Notes: generated by a model not told the origin, from the letters alone. DNA of 64,000 nucleotides from Chitinophagaceae bacterium (GCA_014879565.1 JACSRW010000021.1:1-64000), one strand, 5' to 3'; shown: positions 43,751 to 53,643, numbered from the stretch's first letter. Made by a program: numbers and translations.

Positions 43751-44511
43751 GTAACTTTATTTTTGAAAAGCAAAGATAAGAGAACATAGGCCAAAATAAC
43801 GACCGGTACTGCCATCCATTTCAGCAGTAAAAAACCGACCAGGGCCAGTACCAGCAACAGGTACCGGGGAAAATTATCCTGTAACCTGAAATTCTTAAAT
43901 TTCATGGCCATCAGGGGCAGGGTGGAAACCATCAACCAGGAAAGCAACAAGGTAAGCCCATATATCAGCCATTTACTGGTCAGCAGATCTGCTACTACCT
44001 GCGACTGGTTGTAAAAATAAATCAGCGGCAGGGAGGCAACCAGTATTCCGGCGGCCGGTACCGGCATGCCTTTGAAGTAAAAGGTTTGCTCTTTATCGAG
44101 ATTAAATCTTGCCAGCCGGTAAGCTGCTGCACAGGGTAATAGAAACACAGGCAACAGCCAGAGCATGGATACCTCTACACCATCGGGTTCATTGGCATAA
44201 CTTAACCGCAAAAACTGATAAAGGATCAGAGCGGGGGCCACGCCAAAACTCACCAGGTCTGCCAGTGAATCAAGCTGTTTCCCCATTTCTGAAGAGGCAC
44301 CGAAAAGTCTTGCCACAAAACCGTCCAGAAAATCCACAATGGCAGCCAGCCCGATAAAAAGGGAGGCCATCCACACTTTTTCCGGGATATCCAGCAGTTC
44401 AGTGCCTTCCGCATTCACCAGGATAATAATTCCGTTTTGCAGAATAAATACGATTGCAATACAACCAAAGAGAAGGTTGAGCAGGGTAAAAAGGTTGGGA
44501 ATATGCTTCAT
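43747..44511 (-). CDS. pssA: CDP-diacylglycerol-serine O-phosphatidyltransferase
   Basis: 254 aa with about eight membrane helices. The CDP-alcohol phosphotransferase motif is complete: DGFVARLFGASSEMGKQLDS followed by LAD (D-G-x2-A-R-x8-G-x3-D-x3-D). It makes phosphatidylserine, the precursor of phosphatidylethanolamine, in the inner membrane. It begins KHIPNLFTLLNLLFGC, as in the family. Confidence 0.94.
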   Translation of the reverse strand: MKHIPNLFTLLNLLFGCIAIVFILQNGIIILVNAEGTELLDIPEKVWMASLFIGLAAIVDFLDGFVARLFGASSEMGKQLDSLADLVSFGVAPALILYQFLRLSYANEPDGVEVSMLWLLPVFLLPCAAAYRLARFNLDKEQTFYFKGMPVPAAGILVASLPLIYFYNQSQVVADLLTSKWLIYGLTLLLSWLMVSTLPLMAMKFKNFRLQDNFPRYLLLVLALVGFLLLKWMAVPVVILAYVLLSLLFKNKVT

Positions 44512-44696
44512 GTGGGTTGAGGGGTTGAGAAGTTGAGGAGTTGAGAGGTTTGCCTGCCCGCTGTAGCCTTAGCAGCATAGGGAGGGATTGAGGGATCAAA
44601 TAAAATGAATAAAAAGCAGATGTAAGTTTCCATTCCCCACTTTCCACTTTCCACTTCCCACTTTCTATTTTCCACTCCCCGTTCTCCTCCCGGCAC
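44512..44696 (-). repeat. Degenerate repeat region between pepP-like gene and pssA
   Basis: Just after the aminopeptidase stop (44628-44696, minus strand) there are units such as GTGGGAA and GTGGAAA at about 7-nt steps. The far end (44512-44560) has TTGAGGAG-type units on the other strand. There is no ORF or RNA gene. Confidence 0.5.
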
Positions 44697-45986
44697 TCAC
44701 TTTTTCATCAGTGCTTCAATCTCATCTGTTGTTATCGGAATATTTTTCATCAGGTCAATGCTTCCGCTTTTGGTGATCCAGAAATTATTTTCTATCCGCA
44801 CTCCCATCTGCTCTTCTTCAATATAAATACCCGGCTCAATAGTAAAGACCATACCGGCTTTTACCGGTTCGGTACGGGTACCCAGATCATGTACATCTAT
44901 ACCCAGGTGGTGTGAAATTCCATGATACAGATACTTCCGATAGGCACGGTTGGCCGGATCCTCGTTTTTTACCTCCTGTTTGCTGAGCAGCCCGATTTTT
45001 ACAAACTGCTTAGTGGCTTCCTCACCTACTTTATCTGTATAGGCAACAATGCTGATCCCTGGCTTCAGAATGGATTTTGCATAGTTGTGAAGATGCAGAC
45101 AGGCGTTGTATACTTCTTTTTGCCTTTTTGTAAATTTTCCGTTAACCGGAACCGTTCTGGTCAGATCCGCACAATAACCGCCGTACTCCGCCCCAAAATC
45201 CATCAGTACCAGTTCCCCGTCCTTACATTCCTGATCATTGCTGACATAATGAAGCGTACGGGCCCTGTCGCCACTGGCAATAATACTTCCATAGGCCGGT
45301 CCGGTTGCCCGCTGACTAAGGAAAGAATGGAATATTTCCGCCTCAATTTCATATTCCATCACCCCAGGCCGGATAAACTTCAGGAGCCGGCGAAATGTCC
45401 GATCCGTAATGTCTATAGCCTGCTGCATTACTTCCACTTCGTGAGCTGTTTTCACCGCCCTTAACTCCTTCATGATTTTCGCCGCCCGGAGAAAATTATG
45501 AAGGGGATAGCGGGCTTTCATTTCATCTATAAACCGGTATTCCCGGGAACGGAGTTGCACGGACCGCCGGTCGTTTTCATTACTGTCAAGATAGATATTG
45601 TCTGCCAGGTGTACCCAGGGCTGCAGCAACCCCTCAAGACTGTCGAGCCAGACAATCGTTTTTATGCCGCTGATTTCCTGGGCTTCTTTAACGCGCAGCC
45701 TTTTACCATCCCATTTTTCCTTTAGCTCATTGGGCCTTACCAGCACCAGTACTTCCCTGTACAACGGATCCGGGTTGTCAGGAAAAAGGATGACCATACT
45801 GTCTTCCTGTGTTATTCCGCTCAGCCAGAACAGGTCGCTGTTTTGTTTAAAACTGTAAATCGCATCCCCGTTGCTGGGCACTTCATCATTGCTGACAAAC
45901 AGGGCGATGGAACCGGGTTGCATCTGCCGGACAAACCGTTTCCGGTTCTGAACAAAAATTTGCGGGTTTAACGGGAGGTATTTCAT
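44697..45986 (-). CDS. Aminopeptidase P family protein (M24B)
   Basis: 429 aa. The N-terminal creatinase-like domain (1-170) is followed by the pita-bread catalytic domain with the metal ligands in LMDFGAEYGGYCADLTRTVP (two Asp), GISHHLGIDVHD (His), VFTIEPGIYIE (Glu) and GVRIEN (Glu). It removes N-terminal residues preceding proline from peptides in the cytoplasm. Confidence 0.93.
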   Translation of the reverse strand: MKYLPLNPQIFVQNRKRFVRQMQPGSIALFVSNDEVPSNGDAIYSFKQNSDLFWLSGITQEDSMVILFPDNPDPLYREVLVLVRPNELKEKWDGKRLRVKEAQEISGIKTIVWLDSLEGLLQPWVHLADNIYLDSNENDRRSVQLRSREYRFIDEMKARYPLHNFLRAAKIMKELRAVKTAHEVEVMQQAIDITDRTFRRLLKFIRPGVMEYEIEAEIFHSFLSQRATGPAYGSIIASGDRARTLHYVSNDQECKDGELVLMDFGAEYGGYCADLTRTVPVNGKFTKRQKEVYNACLHLHNYAKSILKPGISIVAYTDKVGEEATKQFVKIGLLSKQEVKNEDPANRAYRKYLYHGISHHLGIDVHDLGTRTEPVKAGMVFTIEPGIYIEEEQMGVRIENNFWITKSGSIDLMKNIPITTDEIEALMKK

Positions 45987-46229
45987 TTTCTTTGATTAAT
46001 GGCCCGGGGCCGGTGTTAAAGATAAGCTGCTGGTGCTGAACCGGGCCGGTCTTCCTGCCGGAAGGGCATAACCCTGGTTTCGCCTTCTTGCTCAACTTTT
46101 CAGTAATGATGGCGAAATTTATGAGAATTTCCCGGATTTCTGACTGATAAATATATAACTGACAATCTTTTAGACTAAAAAAAGCCAGACAAAAACTAAC
46201 ACTCGTATGCAAAATACGGTTTTTGCTGT

Positions 46230-46237
46230 TACCTTTG
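46230..46237 (+). promoter_or_regulatory. -7 box of pckA
   Basis: TACCTTTG is an exact TAnnTTTG match. Transcription would start near 46244, which excludes the upstream in-frame ATG at 46207 and supports the start at 46264. No clear -33 box was seen. Confidence 0.6.
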
Positions 46238-46263
46238 TCGCTTCACCAACGATGCTTGCTTTT

Positions 46264-47868
46264 ATGTCAGTACCTGTAATGAATTTCAAGGCCCCGCAAT
46301 TGCTGCGTATCGGGCTTCAGCACACCGACTCTATCCGTTACCAGCTCAGTCCGGATGAACTGATACGCGACACAATCCGGCTTGGGGAAGGAGAACTCAA
46401 CGATACCGGTGCCCTGGTTATTCGCACCGGTGAGTTTACCGGCCGGTCGCCGAAAGATAAATATACCGTACGGGATGAAATAACTACTGAAACAGTTCAC
46501 TGGAATGAGTTCAATATTCCAATGGATGAAAAATATTTTGACAGCATCTTTGACAGGGTCACCCGCTATCTTAACCAGTTACCTGAAATATGGGTAAGAG
46601 ATTGTTATGCCTGCGCTGACCCCCGTTATCGTTTATCCGTTCGTGTGGTCAACGAAAAACCCTGGACCAATCTTTTTGTTTACAACATGTTTCTCCGTCC
46701 GGCTGAAGAAGAGCTGCCGGACTTTTCTCCCGATTGGCATGTACTCTCCGCTCCCGGGCTTCGGTTGAATCCGGACGAGTGCGGAACCCGGCAGCATAAC
46801 GCCGCTGTTGTATCCTTTAAACATAAAATGATCCTGATTGCCGGCACGGGCTATACCGGAGAAACCAAAAAAGGGATTTTCACCATTCTGAATTATATAC
46901 TGGCACAGGAAAAAGGAGTATTGCCTATGCATTGCAGTGCCAATATGGGACCAGCCGGTGATACCGCCATATTTTTTGGGCTGAGCGGGACCGGTAAAAC
47001 CACCCTCAGCGCTGATCCGGAACGGATGCTGATCGGAGATGATGAACATGGCTGGACGACCGACAGCATTTTTAACTTTGAAGGAGGCTGTTATGCAAAG
47101 ACAATTAATCTGACCGAAGAAAAAGAACCGGAGATTTTCCGGGCGATACGACCGGGCGCCCTGGTGGAAAACATCCTTTTTTATCCGGACAGTAACCGGA
47201 TCAATTTTGATGATGCGACGATTACGGAAAACACCCGTGTATCTTATCCGCTGCATTTTATCAGCAATGCCAAAGAACCTTCTGTGGCGGGTTTGCCGAA
47301 AAATATTTTCTTCCTTACCTGTGATGCTTTTGGAGTGTTACCACCGGTTTCCCGGCTGAGTACCGGGCAGGCTATGTACCAGTTTATTTCCGGTTATACT
47401 GCAAAAGTTGCCGGAACTGAAGCCGGTGTTACAGAACCCAAACCGACTTTCAGTGCCTGTTTTGGCGCCCCCTTCCTTCCGCTTCATCCGGGTAAATATG
47501 CCGGAATGCTGGGCCAAAAAATGCAGGAAAATCAGGTGAACGTATGGATGATCAATACAGGCTGGACCGGCGGACCCTATGGTACCGGCCGGCGAATGAA
47601 ACTGTCTTATACCCGGGCCATGATCACTGCCGCCCTGGAAGGCAAACTGGATAACGCAGAATTTGTATACGACCCGGTGTTCGGGCTGGCTATTCCGCTC
47701 TCCTGCCCCGGGGTACCGGATGAATTGCTGCAACCCCGTAATACCTGGGCTGATCCGGCTGCCTATGATGAAAAAGCCAGGTACCTTGCCGGACTGTTTA
47801 TCCGAAATTTTGAAAAATATAAAGAGGGAGTCAGTGCGGAGACCCTGGCTGCCGCACCAAAAATCTGA
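46264..47868 (+). CDS. pckA: Phosphoenolpyruvate carboxykinase (ATP)
   Basis: 534 aa from ATG 46264, the normal length; the longer frame from 46207 would start before the predicted transcription start. Motifs are RTGEFTGRSPKDKY, HCSANMG, the P-loop FGLSGTGKTTLSAD, IGDDEHGW and NTGWTGGPYGTGRRMKL. It turns oxaloacetate into phosphoenolpyruvate for gluconeogenesis, which fits growth on pectin where KDPG aldolase produces pyruvate. ATG 46279 is a possible alternative start. Confidence 0.95.
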   Translation: MSVPVMNFKAPQLLRIGLQHTDSIRYQLSPDELIRDTIRLGEGELNDTGALVIRTGEFTGRSPKDKYTVRDEITTETVHWNEFNIPMDEKYFDSIFDRVTRYLNQLPEIWVRDCYACADPRYRLSVRVVNEKPWTNLFVYNMFLRPAEEELPDFSPDWHVLSAPGLRLNPDECGTRQHNAAVVSFKHKMILIAGTGYTGETKKGIFTILNYILAQEKGVLPMHCSANMGPAGDTAIFFGLSGTGKTTLSADPERMLIGDDEHGWTTDSIFNFEGGCYAKTINLTEEKEPEIFRAIRPGALVENILFYPDSNRINFDDATITENTRVSYPLHFISNAKEPSVAGLPKNIFFLTCDAFGVLPPVSRLSTGQAMYQFISGYTAKVAGTEAGVTEPKPTFSACFGAPFLPLHPGKYAGMLGQKMQENQVNVWMINTGWTGGPYGTGRRMKLSYTRAMITAALEGKLDNAEFVYDPVFGLAIPLSCPGVPDELLQPRNTWADPAAYDEKARYLAGLFIRNFEKYKEGVSAETLAAAPKI

Positions 47869-47889
47869 AACCGGGTTATGACCCGGTAA

Positions 47890-47930
47890 AAAGCAGAAGC
47901 CTGTCTGCATTTCAGACAGGCTTCTGCTTT
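47890..47930 (+). terminator. Terminator after pckA
   Basis: A perfect 17-bp stem (AAGCAGAAGCCTGTCTG 47891-47907 with 47913-47929), extended by A47890-T47930, with a 5-nt loop. The T run is short, but the stem is very stable. Confidence 0.8.
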
Positions 47931-48001
47931 CCGTTATATAAGTTGTTCTTTTCCCCTTTCGGCACCCGGGGCTGTCGCCGGGAAAATGATACAGCAGTAA
48001 A

Positions 48002-48637
48002 TCAGAACAATCCGTACAGTTCAGCATCCACTTTCCGGATAATGTCTCCGAAATCCTCCTCTTTCTCCGCAAACTTGTTCTTATCCACATCAATAACCAG
48101 TAGTTTCCCTTCTTTATATTCCCCGATCCATTTATTGTAATACTCATTCAGTTTTTTCAGGTAATCCAGCCGGATATTCTCTTCGTACTCCCTTCCCCGC
48201 TTCTGGATCTGACCCACCAGGGTAGGCACAGAAGCACTGAGATAAATCAGCAGATCGGGTGGCTGTACCAGTGTTTTAAGTGTCTGAAAAAAATGATAAT
48301 AGTTGTCAAAGTCCCGTTTGCTCATCAGCCCCATTTCATGGAGGTTGGGGGCAAAAATATTAGCGTCCTCATAAATCGTACGGTCCTGGATAACGGTTTC
48401 AGTACCCTGCTGTATTTCCACCAGCTGGCGCAAACGGCTGTTCAGAAAATAAATCTGCAGGTTAAAGCTCCAGCGGGGCATGTCCTCATAAAAATCCATC
48501 AGGTACGGATTATGATCCACATCCTCAAAATTGGGAATCCACTTATAATGCTTGCTCAGCATTTCCGTAAGGGTGGTTTTACCGGCACCTATATTGCCGG
48601 CCACAGCAATGTGTTTTGGTTTTTTTGCTTTTGCCAT
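48002..48637 (-). CDS. Deoxynucleoside kinase
   Basis: 211 aa. P-loop IAVAGNIGAGKTTL, then the family signatures QDRTIYEDANIF (ERS-like), SFNLQIYFLNSRL and a lid region QKRGREYEENI. It phosphorylates deoxyadenosine, deoxyguanosine or deoxycytidine for salvage. It converges with pckA across the terminator at 47890. Confidence 0.92.
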   Translation of the reverse strand: MAKAKKPKHIAVAGNIGAGKTTLTEMLSKHYKWIPNFEDVDHNPYLMDFYEDMPRWSFNLQIYFLNSRLRQLVEIQQGTETVIQDRTIYEDANIFAPNLHEMGLMSKRDFDNYYHFFQTLKTLVQPPDLLIYLSASVPTLVGQIQKRGREYEENIRLDYLKKLNEYYNKWIGEYKEGKLLVIDVDKNKFAEKEEDFGDIIRKVDAELYGLF

Positions 48638-48733
48638 AACTGGATAATTCCGAATAACGTATTAACAGCTCCCTTTGGGAGGGCTTCAAAGTAAGCCCTT
48701 TTTCGGATATTGGGACCCGCTCCTGTCTGTTTT

Positions 48734-49750
48734 TTAAAAATATTTCAGCCCCATGGATTCCCGGACGATCTCCATGGTAGCACGGGCGCTTTTACGGGCT
48801 TTCTCCGCTCCTTTTTCCATGACTTCCCGCAGGTAGGTTTCGTTGTTCCGGATGGCTTCGGCTTTTTCGCGGATGGGACGGATAAAGCTGACCATATCTT
48901 CGGCCAGCTGCTTTTTCAGGTCACCATAACGGATGGTACAATTATCATAATCGGCTGAAAACTTACTGATCACCTCCTCCCCGCAAACCAGCTTCATCAG
49001 CAGAAATATATTTTCAATATAATCCGGTTTGGGACTGTTGGGAGCAGCCGGTCCGCTGTCGGTTTTGGCCTTCATTACTTTTTTCCGGATCAGGTCATCG
49101 TCATCCGAAAGGTACAGGGTAGCCAGCTGGTTTTCACTTTTACTCATTTTCCCGGCTCCGTCAAGGCTGGGCACTTTTACCAGTTCCTCCCCGAAATTGA
49201 AGGCTACGGGTTCAGGGAATACATCCCCGTACCGGTGATTAAAGCGGTTGACATAATTCCGGGCCATTTCCAGGTGTTGCTCCTGGTCTTTACCTACTGG
49301 TACAAACCGGGCCCGGTGAAGAATGATATCGGCTGCCTGCAGGACCGGATAGGTCAGCAGACCCGCATTGATATTCTGCGGCTGCAGACGAATCTTATCC
49401 TTGAAGGTGGTGGTTTTTTCCAGCTCCCCCACATAGGCCAGCATATTGAGATAGAGATATAACTCAGCGGTCTCAAAAATATGGCTCTGGCAATAAAGCG
49501 CCACTTTATCCGGGTCCAGACCACAGGCTATATTTTCCGCCAGCACCCTTTGCACATTTGCCTTCAGTTCTTTGGTATCCGGGTGGGTGGTCAGCGAATG
49601 TAAATCGGCCACCATAAAATAACATTCGTATTCATCCTGCATCCGCACATAATTCTTTACGGCCCCGAAAAAATTGCCCAGGTGCAGAAACCCGGTGGGG
49701 CGGATGCCACTCATTACTATCTGCCGGCTGGCGGACAGGTTGTCATTCAT
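48734..49750 (-). CDS. trpS: Tryptophanyl-tRNA synthetase
   Basis: 338 aa from ATG 49750 (ATG 49759 also possible). The longer open frame starts before the likely promoter and is not used. Class I motifs: MSGIRPTGFLHLGNFFGAVKN (HIGH-like) and KMSKSENQL (KMSKS). A TATATTTG box on the minus strand ends 8 nt before 49759, placing transcription at the start codon. Confidence 0.95.
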   Translation of the reverse strand: MNDNLSASRQIVMSGIRPTGFLHLGNFFGAVKNYVRMQDEYECYFMVADLHSLTTHPDTKELKANVQRVLAENIACGLDPDKVALYCQSHIFETAELYLYLNMLAYVGELEKTTTFKDKIRLQPQNINAGLLTYPVLQAADIILHRARFVPVGKDQEQHLEMARNYVNRFNHRYGDVFPEPVAFNFGEELVKVPSLDGAGKMSKSENQLATLYLSDDDDLIRKKVMKAKTDSGPAAPNSPKPDYIENIFLLMKLVCGEEVISKFSADYDNCTIRYGDLKKQLAEDMVSFIRPIREKAEAIRNNETYLREVMEKGAEKARKSARATMEIVRESMGLKYF

Positions 49751-49766
49751 TGCTGCCATAGGGCGG

Positions 49767-49774
49767 CAAATATA
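49767..49774 (-). promoter_or_regulatory. -7 box of trpS
   Basis: TATATTTG on the minus strand is an exact TAnnTTTG match. Transcription would begin near 49760, leaving almost no leader. Confidence 0.6.
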
Positions 49775-49811
49775 AAGAATTGATAGCTTGGCAGAATAAA
49801 GAACTCGCTCA

Positions 49812-50447
49812 TTACAGGAATCTGAATTGCCCGCTGATTTCAGGGTTTCCGCTGAAAAAACTTTCATATTCGAGCCGGCCCTCTGTTATAACCGGCTCAG
49901 TCATCATCCGGAATTCCTTGCCCGGCAAATGCAGGTAACTGATCGCCCCGCACCGGAATTCCGGCCCCAGCAGTAAACCCGGGCTGATAAACCAGGGATA
50001 CCGGCTGTCAAACTGAAGATCCGCTTTGCGTTTTTTGGGTAATAACAGTCCGCTGAACAGGCTGTCTGTACGGCATGGCCGGTTCAGACTGTATACTTCT
50101 ACTTTTTCATATTTTGCTTCATCCGGGAAAAAAGCGATCATCCGGCGCAGGTCAATGATCACCCGTTCCTTTGCGGTATTGACATTCACTTCCGCGCCAC
50201 CCTTCATATGACTGCCAATAAGGGTACCGGTAATTTCCAGGAAAAAAGAATCTGCCTGCACTTCATAACGGGCAAATGCCGTCACCGGCATACTGCCCAT
50301 ACTGGTTTTTTCACCCGTACTGTCCTTTTCTTCCCGGATTGGAACGGAAGCTGCAGATACAGCATCAAACTGAACCCTGTAAATCTGGCTGTTGCCGGAT
50401 AATACGAATAAGAACAAACAGGCTAAAGCGGAAATAATCTTTCTCAT
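49812..50447 (-). CDS. Exported protein of unknown function
   Basis: 211 aa with a signal peptide (MRKIISALACLFLFVLSGNSQ). The rest is predicted beta-rich (FDAVSAASVPI, ITGTLIGSHMKGGAEVNVNT, VIDLRRMIAFFPDEAKYEKVEVYS). The overall layout resembles GLPGLI-like or DUF3108-like periplasmic proteins, but I cannot assign it. It is next to another exported unknown (50553-51020) in the same orientation. Confidence 0.7.
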   Translation of the reverse strand: MRKIISALACLFLFVLSGNSQIYRVQFDAVSAASVPIREEKDSTGEKTSMGSMPVTAFARYEVQADSFFLEITGTLIGSHMKGGAEVNVNTAKERVIIDLRRMIAFFPDEAKYEKVEVYSLNRPCRTDSLFSGLLLPKKRKADLQFDSRYPWFISPGLLLGPEFRCGAISYLHLPGKEFRMMTEPVITEGRLEYESFFSGNPEISGQFRFL

Positions 50448-50552
50448 GTCAGGTATTTAGGGGTTAAGAAATATACAAAAACCCGGGGAACGGATATCCG
50501 CTCCCGGGTCAACATAAAACAACTGCAAACAACAGAAGAAAAGGGACTATGC

Positions 50553-51020
50553 TTACTGGATATCGGCATTGGTACAAATTCCTTTTTTCATTTCCTGCAC
50601 CAGCGCATTGCTGACACCGGTATCATTGAGCAGTGCGGACAAGTTTTTATCTGCAGGGAACCATTTCACGGTGTTAACTGAACAGAGTTCCGGTCTGTCC
50701 GTAAACATGCCCGCATATCCCGGCGCCACATTTCTTGCCGCATAACTGACTGTCAGTGTGGTGTTCGGGCAGGATCCCGGCCCGCTTAAAATAATCTGCC
50801 CTGTAAACCCGGTTATATTAAAACCAAGCAGGGTATAACTTAGCGTTCCCCGAAACCGGACGGTACATCCTTCGTTTGTATGCAGGGTCAGGTCAATAAA
50901 TTTTTCCCGGGCCAGCCGGTCCGGACCCTGCGGCTTTGCTGCGGGCATGGCCGACGGCTCAGGTAAGGCAAAACTCATGAGAATGCTGGCCAGCAGGGCC
51001 ACGAACAAAAATCTTTTCAT
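50553..51020 (-). CDS. Small exported protein of unknown function
   Basis: 155 aa with a signal peptide (MKRFLFVALLASILMSFALP). After a linker rich in Pro and Ala, a beta-rich domain with four Cys (near residues 58, 84, 113 and 148) suggests two disulfides. No family is recognised. Transcribed toward the preceding unknown gene, it may share its promoter. The 243-bp upstream interval to gatC holds no ORF. Confidence 0.7.
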   Translation of the reverse strand: MKRFLFVALLASILMSFALPEPSAMPAAKPQGPDRLAREKFIDLTLHTNEGCTVRFRGTLSYTLLGFNITGFTGQIILSGPGSCPNTTLTVSYAARNVAPGYAGMFTDRPELCSVNTVKWFPADKNLSALLNDTGVSNALVQEMKKGICTNADIQ

Positions 51021-51251
51021 ATTATAAGGTTTGGTTTGCCTACTCTGTTCAATACCCGGTTTTCGGCTTCCCCGTGTTTGCCGGCCTTATGGTCAGCCGG
51101 TTAACAGGATGAAAGTAAAACCACGACCGGGGGTGGCAAGGGGAAAATCACCGCCATTTTCTGTTTTTTTTCCCGCTATACCTCTCCCTTTCCTGTAGCA
51201 ACCGGATTTAACCTTCCGTCACAGATTCCCGTCCTGAACCGGGGCTTTGAC

Positions 51252-51259
51252 TATCTTTG
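51252..51259 (+). promoter_or_regulatory. -7 box overlapping the gatC start region
   Basis: TATCTTTG, an exact match, ends 4 nt before the gatC ATG at 51264. If used, the mRNA starts at or inside the first codons, so it is leaderless. Confidence 0.5.
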
Positions 51260-51263
51260 CCGG

Positions 51264-51554
51264 ATGGAAGTCAATGACGAAATGATTGACAAACTCAGCC
51301 ATCTTTCCAGGCTGGAATTTTCAGACACCGAAAAACAATCGATCCGCCAGGACCTGGAGCGGATGATCGGCTTCGTGGAGAAACTGAATGAACTGAACCT
51401 GGAGAATGTGGAGCCGCTCCTGCATATGAGCGGAGAGGTAAATGTGTTCCGGGAAGACAAGGTCCATGGTTCAGTAAGCCGGGCAGAAGCGCTGCAGAAT
51501 GCACCTCTTCACGATACGCAGTTTTTCCAGGTCCCTAAAGTGATAAAGAAATAA
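51264..51554 (+). CDS. gatC: Asp-tRNA(Asn)/Glu-tRNA(Gln) amidotransferase subunit C
   Basis: 96 aa. The GatC pattern [32 protein letters not shown] and [19 protein letters not shown] is clear. It links GatA and GatB for transamidation of mischarged tRNA; these partners are not in the window. It is 1 nt before the ABC ATPase gene. Confidence 0.94.
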   Translation: MEVNDEMIDKLSHLSRLEFSDTEKQSIRQDLERMIGFVEKLNELNLENVEPLLHMSGEVNVFREDKVHGSVSRAEALQNAPLHDTQFFQVPKVIKK

Positions 51555-51555
51555 T

Positions 51556-52269
51556 ATGACACAGGGTATTATTCATCTTGAACAGATTGAAAAAAGTTAT
51601 TTCATGGGAAAACAGGCCCTCCCGGTGCTAAAAGGAATTTCCCTGGATATTTTCAAAAATGAATACGTGGCGCTCATGGGCCCTTCCGGTTCCGGTAAGA
51701 GTACCCTGATGAATATTCTCGGGTGCCTGGATACCCCCACTGCTGGCCGTTATGTACTGAACGGAAATGATGTCAGCAAAATGGAGGACAATGCACTGGC
51801 AGAAGTAAGGAATAAAGAAATCGGCTTCGTTTTCCAGCAATTCAATCTTCTGCCCCGCCTGAGCGCCGCTGAGAATGTTGCGTTGCCCCTTGTATATGCC
51901 GGTTTCAGTAAAAAACAGCGCACCGACAAGGCCATGCAGGTGCTGGAAATGGTAGGACTTACAGACAGAAGTCATCACAAACCCAATGAACTGTCGGGAG
52001 GTCAATGCCAGCGGGTGGCCATTGCCCGGGCTCTGGTAAACGACCCTTCCATTATCCTCGCGGATGAGCCAACGGGAAACCTGGATACAAAAACATCCTA
52101 TGAGATCATGGAGATCTTTAACCAGATTCACAGCAATGGCAATACGATTGTGCTGGTTACACACGAAGAAGATATCGCCAATCACGCCCACCGGATCGTC
52201 CGTTTACGGGATGGTGTGGTGGAAACCGACCGGAAAAATGAACATGCCGGTGAATACCAGCATCATTAA
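51556..52269 (+). CDS. ABC transporter ATP-binding protein, MacB/LolD type
   Basis: 237 aa. Walker [12 protein letters not shown]-loop [10 protein letters not shown], signature [15 protein letters not shown], Walker [13 protein letters not shown] and the H-loop VTHEED. This is the MacB/LolD/FtsE subgroup, which drives periplasmic extrusion or lipoprotein release with FtsX-like permeases. No permease gene is adjacent. Confidence 0.92.
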   Translation: MTQGIIHLEQIEKSYFMGKQALPVLKGISLDIFKNEYVALMGPSGSGKSTLMNILGCLDTPTAGRYVLNGNDVSKMEDNALAEVRNKEIGFVFQQFNLLPRLSAAENVALPLVYAGFSKKQRTDKAMQVLEMVGLTDRSHHKPNELSGGQCQRVAIARALVNDPSIILADEPTGNLDTKTSYEIMEIFNQIHSNGNTIVLVTHEEDIANHAHRIVRLRDGVVETDRKNEHAGEYQHH

Positions 52270-52337
52270 TGTTGAAAAAAAGGTTTCTCCCCAAACCATT
52301 TGCCGGTGAACTTTGTTAGTCCCGAGAATACCCCAAC

Positions 52338-52898
52338 ATGGCATTAAAGATTTATACGAAAACCGGCGACGACGGCACCACTTCCCTGATCGGAGGAACC
52401 AAAGTTCCCAAATCACATTTACGGATAGAAGCCTATGGCACGATAGATGAACTGAATGCCCATATCGGTCTTTGCCGGGATCAGTCGGCAGATGAGCCCA
52501 CGCGAAATAATTTACTTGAGATACAGGACCGGCTTTTTACCATCGGTTCCTCCCTGGCCTGCGACCCGGTTAAAGAGCCGAAAATGAGGCTTCCCGACCT
52601 GACCGAAGCGGATGTACAATTGCTGGAAAAGGAAATGGACCGGATGAGTGAACAGCTTCCCGAAATGAAAAATTTTATACTCCCGGGTGGCCATCCGGTC
52701 GTAGCCCAGCTGCATATTGCCCGTTGTGTGGCACGGCGCGCAGAGCGCTGTTGTGTAAGGCTTGAACTGGAAAGCCTGGAAGTAGAGCCGATCATACTCC
52801 GCTACCTGAACCGGCTGAGCGATTACCTGTTTGTTCTGAGCCGGTTTACCGGCATGCAGTTGTCAGTGTCTGAAATTCCCTGGAAGCCCCGTATCTGA
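52338..52898 (+). CDS. Cob(I)alamin adenosyltransferase, PduO type
   Basis: 186 aa. The N-terminal YTKTGDDGTTSLIGG and the DELNAHIGLCR and FILPGGHP regions are diagnostic, and ARCVARRAERC completes the ATP/cobalamin site. It adenosylates cob(I)alamin. A GAACTTTG box at 52308-52315, one mismatch from consensus, is a possible promoter. Its TGA stop abuts the stop of the convergent gene in the palindrome TGATCA. Confidence 0.94.
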   Translation: MALKIYTKTGDDGTTSLIGGTKVPKSHLRIEAYGTIDELNAHIGLCRDQSADEPTRNNLLEIQDRLFTIGSSLACDPVKEPKMRLPDLTEADVQLLEKEMDRMSEQLPEMKNFILPGGHPVVAQLHIARCVARRAERCCVRLELESLEVEPIILRYLNRLSDYLFVLSRFTGMQLSVSEIPWKPRI

Positions 52899-53552
52899 TC
52901 AGGATACCAGCCGGCCATCCTGCATTCGCAGGATACGGTCGCTTTGTAAAGCGAGCTCATCATTGTGTGTAACGATCAGGAAAGTCTGCCTGAACTCATC
53001 CCGCAAACGGAAAAAAAGCTGGTGCAGTTCCCTTGCATTGGCGGTATCAAGATTGCCTGTAGGTTCATCCGCAAATATGATATCGGGTTTATTGATAAGC
53101 GCCCGGGCCACCGCCACCCGCTGCTGCTCTCCGCCGGAAAGCTGATTGGGTTTATTACCGGTACGGGCGGAGAGACCCAGCATTTCCAGCAATTGCGCGG
53201 CTTCTTTTCTGACTTCGTTTTTTTTCCTTCCGGCCAGCCAGCCCGGTATACAGACATTCTCAAGGGCGCTGAATTCGGGTAACAAATGGTGAAACTGAAA
53301 TACAAATCCGATATGGCGGTTCCTGAATTCTGCAAGTTTTTTTCCCTTCAGGCTGTTTAAAAGGGTATCATTCATCCAAACTTCCCCCCGGTCAGCATTG
53401 TCCAGCGTACCCAGGATATGCAGCAATGTACTTTTACCCGAACCTGAGGGGCCCGCAATGGACACCACTTCTCCCCTGTTCACGGTCAGGCTGACTCCTT
53501 TCAGCACTTCCACGGAACCATAACGTTTGTAAATATCCTTTCCGCTGATCAT
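52899..53552 (-). CDS. Lipoprotein-release ABC ATPase, LolD-like
   Basis: 217 aa. Walker [31 protein letters not shown] (LolD-like), signature LSGGEQQRVAVARAL, Walker [14 protein letters not shown] and the VTHNDE loop. The FHHLLPEF segment favours LolD, the motor that sends lipoproteins to the outer membrane. The permeases are not here. Confidence 0.92.
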   Translation of the reverse strand: MISGKDIYKRYGSVEVLKGVSLTVNRGEVVSIAGPSGSGKSTLLHILGTLDNADRGEVWMNDTLLNSLKGKKLAEFRNRHIGFVFQFHHLLPEFSALENVCIPGWLAGRKKNEVRKEAAQLLEMLGLSARTGNKPNQLSGGEQQRVAVARALINKPDIIFADEPTGNLDTANARELHQLFFRLRDEFRQTFLIVTHNDELALQSDRILRMQDGRLVS

Positions 53553-53643
53553 TTTTCAAATATCGCACTATTGAACCGGTGAAATCAGCCTCCGGCCGGT
53601 ATTATTTTTAAGAATTCTTTGAAATGCCGTGTACAACTAAGGA

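Noticed and set aside
46207-46263. Longer N-terminus of pckA
   Set aside because: The exact -7 box at 46230-46237 lies inside it, so it cannot be part of the main transcript, and 534 aa is the normal length.
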